Assembly: GCF_910592395.1 (NCBI RefSeq)
Contig: NC_088311.1
Location: 14,882,501-14,946,500 of the forward strand
DNA from: Lineus longissimus
Taxonomy: Eukaryota; Nemertea; Pilidiophora; Heteronemertea; Lineidae
DNA length: 64,000 bases
Direction: 5' to 3'
This document shows positions 22,401 to 32,402 of this stretch, in pieces. The translations under genes and the position numbers were made by a program. Within the stretch, counting starts at the first letter, position 1; each line of letters starts with the position of its first letter. Under the pieces are notes generated by a model that was not told the origin of the DNA, made no database searches, and saw only the letters and a list, made by a program, of their open reading frames with translations.

Positions 22401-25400
22401 GAAGCATTGAGCATGGTAGGCCATGAAAGTAGGCCTGGCTAGAAGTAGATATGATCATGGACCTTTATACTAAAAGGTCCATGATATGATAGGCCCTACA
22501 CTACATAAAACATACACGTATACATTTTGTACGTATAGGATACACAGTAGGCCTACACATGGTTGCACACGTACCTAGCCGCCTACACCTGACATGTACT
22601 GTAATCCTACACATCATGACATGGATGCCGAATGACTGAATGTCAGAGTCGATACATGTTTCAAAGACATATCAGGCAAATTATAGGTTCAAAATGCGCA
22701 ATGCCTCTCACCTTTCATTCTTAAGGCCGACACCACTGTATCGGATTCTCGTTGTCTTTTGACATGTTTGAGTGTTTAGGCTATACAGGCAATCAATCAT
22801 GTCGTGAAACAGAACGCATCAGAAGTACCACAGATTCTACGTCATCAATTTTGTGGTCACGTGCGTCTTGAATATGGTCACGTGAGTCTTGAATATGGTC
22901 ACGTGAGTCTTGAATATATTTTGTTCAAGGTTGAATATATTTTGTTCAAGGTTGGACATATTTTATGCAAGGTTGAATATATTTTGTTCAAGGTTGGACA
23001 TATTTTATTCAAGGTTGAACATATTTGATTCAAGGTTGAACATTTCTTATTCAAGGTTGAAAACATTTGATTCAAGGTTGAACATATTTTAGTCTTGAAC
23101 ATATATTTCCTTCTTGAACTTATATTTAACTTCTTGAATAGTAATTCTAAAGTCTTGAATAAATTCCGCTTTGGCTTGCCATATATACAGCAGAATGCAA
23201 CTTCTTAATTTATCGTTGGATTTCTAATATTGCAGATCGAGCGGTCACATTCTACGTGGAAGGATAAGCTGCGATACGACTTAACAAACACAGACATCGG
23301 CGCTTTGACAAATTGGGTAGAGAAAACACCGCATTACGCTAGGCTTTACAACGAGTCTCCTCATGAGTCACTTGGAGGTAAATATCATAATTAACGTGTC
23401 GTGATTATTCGAAAAAGCAAAACGACTATGTGCAATATGATGTAATGCAGTGTCGAATGTGTTACATCGCACCCATCTGGGAATCCTTTCATACCTCCTC
23501 CAATAACGAATTATTCGTATGGTTTACTCGAAATGATGGCTGGCCTTCACCGAACATGTATCGTTGATACAAATGCAGTAGCCTAAGATTGAAAATATAA
23601 TACTGAACATATATATATTATCAGTGATTCACAAGAAGTAATATAGGTCCATGGTAATAACGGGCACCATGTCATTGAACAAAACAAAATTAATACAGAG
23701 ACATGTCTTGGTCAGAGGTGTGTCAAAGATCGATGTATGTCACACTGTCTGTTTAGTTACAGTTTTTGTATTAGTGATGATTAGCATTTTGAATATAATA
23801 GTAACATATTTAATCCTTTCAGGAGCTACATCACCATTTGAGGCATTCTTTACAAGACAATCCAACCACCCTGGTAGTCTACTAAAAGTTGGGAATGACG
23901 ATAATCTTAGTGACTTTGAATGTGAAGAGGAAACATTGAATGTAAGCATCTTAAAGAACGCACCGCACTCCTTGTTTGACATTGTCATGCATAGTTCCAC
24001 ACAAATCATTGGACCAGTGGAAAGTAAATGATATAAGATATCTGCAAGAGTTGTTAAAACACAATACTTAATACAATCGGCCGGCCTGTATTAGTATATT
24101 TGTTTGAGACAGTTTATTAAAGGAAATAGGATATTTGACGCTGCGGGTTACTTACAATTATATAAATTTTGACTAACTATGTTTCATTGTGTGGAAAATT
24201 TGTATGTTCACATACGCCACTAATTATCATATAATACCTTTTTTCAGGATTCCATAGTAAATACTACGGCAGAAGAAGAGAAAGAAGATTGCACTGACGG
24301 GTTCTTGAAATTTGCAGGATTGAGACGTAAAGTAATCCGCAAGGATTCTGCCAGGGCAGCTCAAAGGATGATCAACCAAAAGTTATCAAAACGCCCTCCG
24401 TCTGTTTACGATGTGGATGAGGAAGTCTTTGTCAGGTTTATTGGAAAGGATAAACGTGTAGCGCGTGGTGGCCGAAACATAAAAGCCCCAGTTGCCGTCA
24501 AAGGAACTATAATTGAGGCAAATCCAGAACAATATAGATACAAAGTGTCGTACAGAGTCAACGATGAAGAAATGGTGACCGAGTGGGTGAAGGTGGACAG
24601 GCTTACATCAGTTACTAAGGAAACCGAAGAGGGCAAACAACGAAAGATACGCGAAAATCCCCCCAAGTTCATGAAATTAAAGAAGGTGTGTGCATGCGAC
24701 AATGAATGTGAACGGAAGCCATCACCTCGATGCACCTCCAATATGCACCGGATTTGCTGTCAGAAAGTTAAATCTGTTTATCCTTGTGCAGTGCACCGAA
24801 GGGAAACATCCCACGTTCCTTGTGCAGGCTATTTGGAAAGGACTGGTGACATTGATCACACCATTTTAATGCTTGAAATGGTGCAGCTTCAAGCGGCTAT
24901 AGAGGAGTCGCAGAAGGCTAACCGCGAACACGACGAAGCAGTCATGAACCTCCTCGAGAATGCCAGACTCAATGGGTATGGAATACGGAATTTTATTGAA
25001 GGGGATGGGGACTGTATGTTTGCGGCAGTTGTAGACCAACTGAGACGCATTGGTGTAAATGATTTTGATACGGGCAGTCTTCGGCAGACAACAGTTGCCT
25101 ACTTAAGACACCATCCGACGACAAGTGACGGAACGCCACTTTCCTCGTTTATTGCCGGCAATAACTGGAACGCGTATTTGCGTCAAATGCAAAAGGAAGG
25201 AACCTGGGGGGAACATGTTTGTCTCTTAGCATTAGCTGAGGTGTTACAACGAAGAATACAAGTTATACCAAGCATCGGAGACGCAATAATTGAAATAAAT
25301 CCAAGTGGGATAATTATATCGCCTACAGAGCCACCAATTGTCATTGGCCATCTACAAGAACTTCATTACGTCAGTTTAGAACCCATTGATACACCGGCTG

Positions 25401-25468
25401 ACTCACCAACCATTTCACTTGTGAAACCTCATACAGAACCAAATAACTCAAGCGATTGGAGTATATAG
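12540..25468 (+). CDS. Ginger-like integrase/transposase with C-terminal OTU protease (spliced)
   Basis: Four exons with GT/AG borders can be placed: 12540-13310, 23236-23377, 23823-23941 and 24248-25468. An upstream first exon is not identified. Exon 1 has the zinc-binding region and catalytic Asp residues in CQIDLVEF and FQSDRGGEF. The splice to exon 2 supplies the catalytic Glu in ERSHSTWK. Exon 4 has a chromo/GPY-like region ([12 protein letters not shown]), a Cys-rich stretch, a coiled segment and an OTU cysteine protease with [10 protein letters not shown] (Asp and Cys) and ELHYVSLEP (His). The integrase would cut and join the element ends, and the OTU domain would remove ubiquitin. All exons read open. 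A 9.5-kb transposon occupies intron 1. Confidence 0.8.
13641..14029 (+). repeat. Left TIR with tandem array
   Basis: It starts TATGGCAAGCCAAAGCGGAA, then holds about a dozen 21-22-bp units (TTCAACCTTGAATAAAATAT and variants) at about 13720-13960. Three TTCAAGACTCACGTGACC-type units with the palindrome CACGTG follow. It has one 42-bp double unit more than the right TIR. ORFs read from it on both strands are artefacts. Confidence 0.9.
14199..19191 (+). CDS. HECT-type E3 ubiquitin ligase (G2E3-like), spliced, carried by a transposon
   Basis: Twelve exons can be traced by GT/AG borders, at about 14199-14624, 14955-15152, 15251-15423, 15643-15782, 16141-16213, 16508-16616, 16762-17072, 17368-17550, 17822-17995, 18231-18331, 18467-18579 and 18908-19191. 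The N-terminal part is Ala/Pro/Ser-rich and unassigned. A ubiquitin-interacting-type motif ([14 protein letters not shown]) lies in exon 6. The HECT N-lobe starts in exon 7 ([14 protein letters not shown]). Exon 12 holds the C-lobe with catalytic Cys in [12 protein letters not shown] (Cys codon 19090-19092). The protein would transfer ubiquitin to unknown targets. All junctions keep the frame, so the gene looks functional. Confidence 0.8.
19192..19768. other. Intergenic region between convergent genes
   Basis: It holds the 3' ends of the convergent HECT and transposase genes. A T-rich run lies near 19498-19520. No further gene is seen. Confidence 0.5.
19769..21918 (-). CDS. IS3EU-like integrase-fold transposase, spliced
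   Basis: Three exons on the minus strand: 21918-about 21242, about 21040-20830, and 20534-19769. Exon 1 starts [11 protein letters not shown] and ends with a helix-turn-helix-like stretch ([17 protein letters not shown]) suited to DNA binding. Exon 2 has a basic region ([20 protein letters not shown]). The splice into exon 3 completes HIDGNHKL with the first catalytic Asp. RTDYGTEN has the second and [11 protein letters not shown] has the Glu, which completes the DDE triad. The C-terminus is acidic. It should mobilise the element. No stop interrupts the joined frame. Confidence 0.75.
21919..22837. other. 5' flank of the IS3EU-like transposase
   Basis: This non-coding stretch lies between the transposase start and the right TIR. 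It contains several GTAGGCCTAC-type words and a short inverted repeat around 22457-22485 (CATGGACCTTTTAGTATA type). No gene is seen. It probably contains the transposase promoter. Confidence 0.4.
22838..23183 (-). repeat. Right TIR with tandem array
   Basis: This is the reverse complement of 13641-14029, with one fewer 42-bp double unit. It ends GGCTTGCCATA at 23183, next to the TATACA target duplicate. Confidence 0.9.
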
Positions 25469-25472
25469 TACC

Positions 25473-25904
25473 TTGGAGTATATAGGCTCGCCTACTACTG
25501 TAACAAGTGTGATTGACCTAAATGATACATTAATTAACATGGCAAGGAAAGAGGATCCTGAATATCTTGCAACACTTGATCTCGGTGACACGGAGATTGC
25601 TTTGGGGATTAACAATATCTCTAGGCAGTGGGCCATGGAGCTTGAGAAAGAGGGAGTAAGGCTGAAAAAAGTTTCTGGTCACTTCGTTGTAACGGAAGAA
25701 CAGTTAGACAATTTTGATACATTTCGAGACAACCTCAGTTCTACGGACCTAAGCAAGCGTTCAAATTCAGCTCTGCTTCGTTTATGGATGAAACATAATA
25801 GGCCGAATTCCCACTTTGAAGAAGATAATGAGTTTGTTTTCCTTGACTCTCGTGCTGCAAATGAATACGATCTTTGGAAAAATGCAATAAGTAAACTAGG
25901 ATGA
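25473..25904 (+). CDS. Hypothetical ORF downstream of the OTU gene
   Basis: The 143-residue frame follows the OTU-containing exon, in another frame, with only a few bases between. A 13-base word ending GGAGTATATAG occurs twice at the junction (about 25455-25485). The protein is acidic and helical (NISRQWAMELEKEGVRLKK) and ends ANEYDLWKNAISKLG. It may be the original C-terminus of the transposase displaced by a small duplication, or a separate second ORF. No family is recognised. Confidence 0.4.
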   Translation: MEYIGSPTTVTSVIDLNDTLINMARKEDPEYLATLDLGDTEIALGINNISRQWAMELEKEGVRLKKVSGHFVVTEEQLDNFDTFRDNLSSTDLSKRSNSALLRLWMKHNRPNSHFEEDNEFVFLDSRAANEYDLWKNAISKLG

Positions 25905-27062
25905 CTCCAATGTTATGATTGGCCTTATAAAATGACAGACTAGACTAGACAGGATTAGATAAAGAACGCTTTTCCAAAATGGGATAAGTGTCTGCTCAAT
26001 TTTTTTCTATCATGGGCATCATAGTAAATATTATCGTGTTATGGACTATTTTCTCCGCAAGTTTTCCTTCTTATTGAACGAAACACCTTGATCATGTGTG
26101 TGTGGGCAATAATGCGGTTATCTTTTAATGCGTTTTGTATTACGTAATGTAATGTATTTTCAAATGCATTTTACTCATTTTGAAAAAGAACTCTTCATAG
26201 GCTGCACTCCTGTCTCTCAGGGTATTGTTCATGTTCTTAGGGTAACTTAGGTGTTTTCTTAGGTGGTTTACACAAGAATTTTCATTGATTCTGTCGGAAC
26301 GCCACCACGTCTTATAATATGGCGTGAACGTACAATGTTCAGGTTATCTACTTATTCATAATTGAAATCAACATTTGAGTGCATTTATACCGACGATATA
26401 GCGTTTTGTTGATTAGTATTGGGGCTTTTTGTCATTCGTTTTACAAAGGAGAGAAATCAGGTGTTATTCATTTATTTGGCGCAAAGTAAATTTCCATAAT
26501 GTATTATTGTGTGTGATAATACGGGCATATACTCCAAATGCAATGCAATAACTGGCTTCTCGAACATTTTGAATCGCGCATATACATTTACAATCATTCA
26601 TATAACGTTTAGTTTTAGAAAATTAAAACAGATCATTTGTTCTCAATGCTTTAAATTATTTTCGCCTTCTATTCCTTTCCCATGAAGAGCCGCGAGGATA
26701 GGCCCTAAATACCATTTAGTGTATCCCACTGCAGGTTTCCTATATTCTCTCGAAACTGCCCCTCTAAACAGTATTATTGGATCTCAAACTCCTGAATCCC
26801 GACATTGCATAAGGAATGATACTACAAGTCCACATCATTGCGCCTATCCGTGAATTCATTGCATAGAAAATAGACATATTGTCGGCAGATTTGTGTGAAA
26901 AATTATAACTATAATTATGACTGTAAAGAGCATCTTTGATCGTGTAAATATTAATTTTGAACATCCCATTAATCCACGATGATATACAGATGGACTGCTT
27001 CTGTACCCTTGACACAAAAATAAGTCATAGCAAAAATTCAGATTGGAACTTTGCGCCACTTA
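25905..27062. other. AT-rich non-coding 3' part of the Ginger-like element
   Basis: No credible gene is visible on either strand between the last ORF and the right TIR. Small open frames here have no codon structure or known motif. Confidence 0.5.
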
Positions 27063-27190
27063 CCGTTTCTTTTGGAGCGGCACCGTTTCGTTAGGAGCGA
27101 AAAATTTCCGATCTTTTAGGCACGGCCACCGTTTCTTTTGGAGCTGAAAAACCGATTTTTTAGGAATCCCGTCTCGTTAGGAGAGTGACA
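27063..27190 (-). repeat. Right TIR of the Ginger-like element
   Basis: It is the inverted match of 10143-10271 and ends GGAGAGTGACA next to the duplicated AACGTC (27191-27196). Confidence 0.9.
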
Positions 27191-27196
27191 AACGTC

Positions 27197-27715
27197 GTTG
27201 TTACATCATCAGCCACAGGTTGGATGAAGGAGGAGACGGCGCAGCATTGGCTAGACGAAGTGCTTTATCCATACGCTACTGCTGAGAATGCCGAACTCTT
27301 TCTCCTCATCCTTGACCTGTATCGTGTCCACCGTACAGAAAACTTCGGCATGGCAGTTACAGAGATCGGGGAGATGTTGGATTTCATCCCTGCGGGCTGT
27401 ACCTCCCTTGCGCAGCCTCTAGATCTGACGGTTATGAAATCGTTCAAGAGTAACCTGCGGAAGAAGTGGAAGTCATGGAAGAAAGAGAATACAGACGACG
27501 AAGGACAGTGTGAACGAATTGGCCTTCGTATCGTACTCAACATAATCAGTGAGGCCTGGGACGAAGTTCCTCCACAAGTTGTCGAGAAAGGATTCGAACT
27601 CGCATTCAGAGCTGCTCCTGTTGAGGAAGGTCCACATCAGCAGCTAGATCAAGAGGAGGAAGGACTTGAGTTTACGGACGTCGAAGACAACGAAATGGAA
27701 ATCGAAATGGACTAA
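27197..27715 (+). pseudogene. pogo-type transposase, C-terminal part
   Basis: It resumes the frame broken at 10142. GWMKEE, LLILDLYRVH (second catalytic Asp) and CTSLAQPLDLTVMKSF (third Asp) are characteristic of pogo DDE_1 transposases. It ends with an acidic tail. All three catalytic Asp residues survive across the two pieces, so the insertion is the only obvious lesion in the gene. Confidence 0.85.
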
Positions 27716-28044
27716 CCAAAATGAACATAGTGAAGCCAGCGTACAGTCTGATTGACTGAATGTAAAGGTGCATGGACAAAGTCAGGTTAAAGTGGGTACA
27801 AGTTGATTAAATAAAAAAACCAAGAAACCTACTCCTTTCCTTTTTTGCTCGAGTCATCTATACAGTACGCCCTAACGATATTCATCGTTTTTCGACGTCA
27901 TCCTGTAATTGTTACGTCATGCCACAAGTGTATAATGCCTTAACATGATGCATGAACACTTGACGCGACGTCACAATTGCACACCCATTACGTCGCGAAA
28001 AAGGCGAGAAATACCCAAGTGGAACACTAATGAGTCACCCTGTA

Positions 28045-28640
28045 CATCGCAAACAACTCCAAGATGAAGACGAACCGCAAGGGCCATGTCACTAAACCAC
28101 AGGTCACTAGTGGTTGTAATTGGCTGTCAACAATACCCAACAATATCCACGCCCGGTGTGCAAGGGATAGTAGTCCTAGGGCTGATTTATTTCAAAAACT
28201 GGATATATTATGAAAGGCCTTCATGAGTCGAACATGAGGATGTAATTTTTATTTGGGAATTCCTGCTAATAAAGAAGTAGTGAAAAAGAGACGTTTACCA
28301 ACTTTCTCCTATCAAAGGCAAAACTAAACAGATTTTTAAAATGTTAGCATTATTCAATAGCCAAGATCATTTGCTACAATCGGTGTTACGTGAATGTGTC
28401 TGCTTAGCCTAGTTTTTGAGAAATTCAAGAAAAACTGGTGTCCATTTACTTTTAAGACTTCAGTAGAAAGCACCCAAATTTTGCAAAAAGTCGGATAAGG
28501 CCCTGTTCCAATACCAGTAAAGAGAAAGGTAAAAGTGAAGGCCTACTAACCATGCTAACTATCAATACCACATGAAAACATTTTGACAATAATAGGATCC
28601 TTATCAAGGCCTGCATGTAGGCATACCCTTACGAAAATAC
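28045..28640. other. Flank right of the pogo element
   Basis: On the minus strand 28043-28130 continues the open frame of the interrupted PC4-like ORF (8813-8989) and codes for a hydrophobic segment. The rest shows no gene. Confidence 0.35.
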
Positions 28641-29755
28641 AACATGTCTCAATTCACACATGTGAACATTTTACATGTGTGAAAATATGTTTCAATGGCA
28701 AGAAGTGTTAAATTGGCAGATTCACATGTGTGAAATTTGAAAATTCACACATGTTAATTTTCAAAATAACATGTGTGATTTCAGGGTCACATGTGATTTT
28801 ATTTTTTCACTTTTACAACAGGAGTCTAATATTTTTTTTGATTTCTCTGAGAGTCAATTCGTCCATGAGAGGAACGAAGACTCCATCAGAGGAATCGAGT
28901 GGAAGTCCAATCGAACATTATAGGATTGGTTTCACATGGACCAAATCCAAAATTTTTTGGTACTAGTATCTATATTTTGATGGAATATAGTGTACTTTGT
29001 TATAATTATAGTGGTAATAGCTAACAAAGATAGACAAATCAATTTTCATTCAGTTTGGTTATGTAAACATTTAAATTTTAAAATTGCAATGAAAATTTTT
29101 AAAATTCACATGTGTGAATCGGTGAGCATAAACGTTGCTTGCATTAACTTAAATCCCCTGTGAGGATATGCTGCATGTTTTGCGGCAGTAAGATAATCAG
29201 GACTCTCAGTTACAGCCATTTAGATATGTCTTTTTGAAGAGAAGGGTTTCAAAATTAAACAAGAATTCAGAACAAAAAAATTGACCTTACTTCACAGATG
29301 TTGACTTTGAAAATCACACATGTAAATCTTTTATTAACATGTGTGAATTTTTAGTCTTATTTATAACATGTGTGAAGTTTTTAGTTTTTAGATTCACACA
29401 TGTAAATAATTTATCAACATGTGTGAATTTTTGGATTAACATGTGTGAAATACATTTCACATGTCATGTTGCCATTGACACATGTGATTTGTTTTAACAT
29501 GTGTGAATAATTGACATTAACATGTGTTAAAATATTTTACATGTCTGAAAAAGGACTTCACACATGTGAAATTAATTCACACGTGTTTTTTTTCCTTGAT
29601 GGGTCTGAAGGAGATGTTAAACTATTTTCACATGTCTAAAATTATATTTAAAACGTGTAAAAGGCAATCACACATGTTAAATTAGCATTCACATATGTAA
29701 AAATCGGTTTCACATGTGTGAATATGACTTTCACACATGTTGTGTTTTCGTAACG
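28640..29755. repeat. Field of ACATGTGTGAA / TTCACACATGT palindromes
   Basis: Dozens of copies of a 10-14-base palindrome-like word (ACATGTGTGAA, TTCACACATGT and TTCACATGTGTGAA forms) occur in both orientations, separated by 10-40 bases of AT-rich, non-repeated sequence. Unit spacing is irregular, so it is neither a tandem satellite nor a CRISPR. Pairs could form many alternative hairpins. No gene is visible. Confidence 0.8.
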
Positions 29756-30125
29756 GTACAGTCCTGATCATATCAATATCGATATGTACTAATAGTATGT
29801 ACTACTAGTATATAATATTTCGCAAACTGATGGACCAGATTCAATGTGGTTTTCAGCATATATTCAGAAATTTTGTTTTTTCATATCCTAGTAGGAAAGT
29901 GATTGCATAAGTTTTTTCCTATATATCGGCCATCATTCAATGCAATTTTCAGCATATTGTCAGAAATTTTGTTTTCTAATCATGCATTTATGTAATTGGT
30001 CATTTAGTTTATCTATTAGTTTGCAAAATATCTTAGGAATGAAGGAAGTGTTGATATGATTAAAATGATCAGGACTGTATTACATTGAATAGCTGAAATA
30101 AATAAGTTGTTTTCATTCATTTTCA
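29756..30125. other. AT-rich non-coding stretch
   Basis: It contains two related words (TTTTCAGCATATTGTCAGAAAT type near 29851 and 29950). No gene is seen. Confidence 0.4.
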
Positions 30126-30138
30126 GCACGGGCAAAAA

Positions 30139-30848
30139 TGGACGAAATGCGTCATCCAGCCACTGGTAGTGGGGGACGTCGACCACCACCAACTGATGAA
30201 ATAGAGGTCTACTACACCATGAGAGAAGGTGATCCGAGCATCAATGGCCTTATTAGTGGGTTCGACTCTGAGATAGGTACATGTATTAGGTTGATTTGAT
30301 AAGATTAGGGGGGTTTAGATCAGTCACTTATCACGGAAACTTATACGTACATCCAGATGCATATGTACACAAATTTTGTCCTCTTTCTACAGTTTTACAC
30401 GATAAGTGTCTGCGATAAGTCGTTATTCTCAACCTCCATTATTTGGACATCTTTAACTACTTTCAGCATGTAGAGCAGTGACGCAAGATGAACACAAGAA
30501 TGTCGTGTTTGACTTCCAACTACCATTACAATCAGCTGATGCTGAGACTTCTGCAGGAGGAATTGCAGCTGTTCTACCTAGCTCTACTATAATTAGTATG
30601 TCCTCCAAGCCTTCAGCAGCCCTAGGAAGTGCCCCTCTTGAACCAAGGTCCACATGCAAGAGGGTAGCAGGATCAGCAAGCTGCCCCAGCACTAACATTG
30701 ACAAGAACATGAACAAGGCAGAACTTGCCATCTGCTTAAAGCCTCGGTCAAGCCACCAAAGCCGAAAAGATCTAAGGAAGACCTTGAAAATCCTTCCCAC
30801 GAGGTCATGCAAGAGGGGAAGTTGGCAGCACAGCAGCAACAAAAGTTG
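30139..30848 (+). pseudogene. Harbinger accessory (Myb/SANT-like) protein remnant, two exons
   Basis: An exon at 30139-30279 begins MDEMRHPATGSGG and joins by GT/AG to one starting at about 30467 (ACRAVTQDEHKN). The mix of a Gly/Pro-rich linker, an acidic middle and a C-terminal coiled coil resembles Myb/SANT-like partner proteins of PIF/Harbinger transposons. The coiled coil is in another frame downstream of about 30740 (KLAAQQQQKLIDCQIAF). That implies a frameshift. The N-terminal SANT domain is missing. Confidence 0.4.
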
Positions 30849-30960
30849 ATTGACTGTCAGATAGCTTTTGTTGGCCTTAAAACTGATTACATCAAGCTAA
30901 AAATGGCCAAACTGCATAAGGAACAAGTCTGCGGTCAATCAAGTTTTCATGCCCCCAAGG

Positions 30961-31571
30961 CTGGGTTCACATAGAACTATACTATTCGGGTATTCGGTGC
31001 ACGTTTTGCAAGGGCACGCGGGTACCTGAAATCGAACAAGGAAATTTCACAATACTGGGTCACATAAGAGGGCACTATTCGAAAAGGTTGTATACCTGCG
31101 TATAGTATAGTATAGTATAGTGGGAATCGTGCGCGTTCGATTTTCGTGCAGCGTATACCACCCTGTTCAGAAGTGAGCAGTGCATTTTAATGTTATCTAT
31201 CACAATTATTAAACGATTTATTGCATACCATAGGATAAGTTAGAAACAACAGTACTCATTTTTACTCATTTTATTGCAATTTCTAAGTACAGGCCTTCAT
31301 TACATGTTTTATTACTAATCAACTAAATGATTCTTTTAATTAACATCTGGATGATCCATGAGGTTTTTAAATGTCCTGTGGTACTCCCCCAACAGAGGTC
31401 TCATCTTAAAGTGCTGCCGCACCCATTCTGCCTTTCTTTCTTTGGTCTTTGTGCCTGGTCAGCTTCATCCTCGGCTAAGAGGAGAAGAGCCAAATCTTCT
31501 TCGTCTGAACTGTTCATCTGATCGGCGCCAAAAGACCAAATACCGCACGCATGCTACCCTATGTTACCCAG
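30961..31571. mobile_element. Harbinger deletion derivative
   Basis: It begins GGCTGGGTTCACATAG and ends with the approximate complement CTATGTTACCCAGCC. It encloses a minus-strand piece of a Harbinger transposase (31336-31517), so it appears to be an internally deleted copy. Confidence 0.5.
31336..31517 (-). pseudogene. Harbinger transposase N-terminal fragment
   Basis: From MNSSDEEDLALLLLAEDE the frame enters a basic stretch, then after a frameshift near 31432 reads AEWVRQHFKMRPLLGEYHR. This is the conserved N-terminal region of PIF/Harbinger transposases ahead of the DDE domain. The catalytic part is absent. Confidence 0.55.
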
Positions 31572-31700
31572 CCTTGGGCTGGGTTCACATAGAACTATAC
31601 GGTATTCGGTATACGCTATTCGATATACGCTATTCGGTATTCGCTATAGCGTATAGCGTATAGCGAATACCGAAATAACTCCTGAGAATAATGACGTCAT
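31572..31700. repeat. Second GGCTGGGTTCACATAG copy with palindromic core
   Basis: The same 20-base start as at 30961 is followed by alternating CGGTATTCG and GCGTATAGCG units (31600-31672) that can fold on themselves. It is probably a MITE of the same Harbinger family. Confidence 0.5.
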
Positions 31701-32039
31701 TATGACGGGGGGAGCTTATGCTAATGTATCAGCGTCTCGCCTCTGCGCATGTCACAGCGCATGCCAGATTGAATCGCAGCTTCGGCATGTTGGGAGAAGA
31801 CGATCAGACGACATCTCAGCAAAAAATGCTTCAAAAGTATCGAAATACTCAGGATTTTTTTAATACTTTTGCGATAGTCCATAGATGGAATTGGGTTTGG
31901 TGGTGTAAGGGTGATTGATTTCTGGTTTATTTAGCCGTTTTGCTGGACTACCGCAATAAATGTATTGGTGAAGAAAATAACAGTTTCGAGAATTCCAGTG
32001 ATATCAATATAGTCCCCAGACGGGATCTGGGGCCTATAA

Positions 32040-32150
32040 TTAGGGTCGATGCCGTCCGGTCGCAGTGGCCTGGATCGTAAAAGCATGTACTAATAAATTT
32101 CTTTCCTTCCAGATTCTTTCAGGTTGACCAATGTTCGAGTCCCGCTGTTG
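32040..32150 (+). other. tRNA-like promoter pair, possible SINE head
   Basis: GGTCGCAGTGGCC (about 32057) resembles a pol III A box, and GTTCGAGTCCC (about 32132) a B box, at a spacing compatible with a tRNA-derived SINE. The sequence does not fold as a complete tRNA. Weak call. Confidence 0.3.
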
Positions 32151-32402
32151 GCGAATGTGTCAATAATAAATGAATGAAGGCTTTAAAGTATGCTCCTCGT
32201 AAACCATGATAATATGATTTCTATGGTTCGTTTTCCCTTCCTTTCTTTTTTTCTTTAATAAGATAAAATTAAATATTCATTATGTTTAATCCTTTTTATT
32301 CTGAATGCACATATTTTGTAATTCTATCGACCATGAAACCTATTCCATAGACTATTCTAGCATGCTTTACACTTTCAAGTGACGTAATAGGGCCAATATA
32401 TA

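Larger units (their letters stand above)
13641..23183. mobile_element. IS3EU-like DNA transposon carrying a HECT ubiquitin ligase
   Basis: The ends are TATGGCAAGCC and GGCTTGCCATA, flanked by TATACA at 13635-13640 and 23184-23189. The 6-bp duplication and 5'-TAT ends fit what I recall of the IS3EU superfamily. The TIRs are about 389 and 346 bp and largely made of 21-22-bp tandem units. Inside are two convergent spliced genes: a HECT E3 ligase on the plus strand and an integrase-fold transposase on the minus strand. The element lies in an intron of the Ginger-like transposase gene. Superfamily naming is moderately sure; boundaries are sure. Confidence 0.8.
10143..27190. mobile_element. Ginger1-like transposon with OTU-domain transposase
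   Basis: The termini TGTCACTCTCC and GGAGAGTGACA begin inverted repeats of 129 and 128 bp. The element is flanked by AACGTC at 10137-10142 and 27191-27196. It carries a multi-exon integrase gene ending in an OTU protease domain. Ginger1 elements are known for gypsy-like TG...CA ends, TIRs of 40-270 bp and OTU or Ulp1 C-terminal domains, but their reported targets are 4-bp CCGG or CCGT. The 6-bp duplication here differs. Without the inner IS3EU-like insertion it would be about 7.5 kb. Confidence 0.8.
8990..28042. mobile_element. pogo/Tigger-type DNA transposon, outer layer of a nest
   Basis: The ends read CAGGGTAACCC (8990-9000) and GAGTCACCCTG (28032-28042), an imperfect inverted repeat. Both are flanked by TA (8988-8989 and 28043-28044), the target duplication of the Tc1/mariner/pogo superfamily. 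The element encodes a DDE transposase in two pieces (9312-10142 and 27197-27715). The 17-kb interior is a later insertion bounded by 6-bp duplications. Removing it would leave a pogo element of about 2 kb. Confidence 0.75.

Noticed and set aside
24305-25468. Host OTU deubiquitinase gene
   Set aside because: The OTU domain is in frame by splicing with integrase exons and inside the transposon's TIRs, matching Ginger1 architecture.
28640-29755. Possible CRISPR-like repeat series
   Set aside because: Repeats occur in both orientations, spacers are irregular, no cas genes exist and the locus is eukaryotic.
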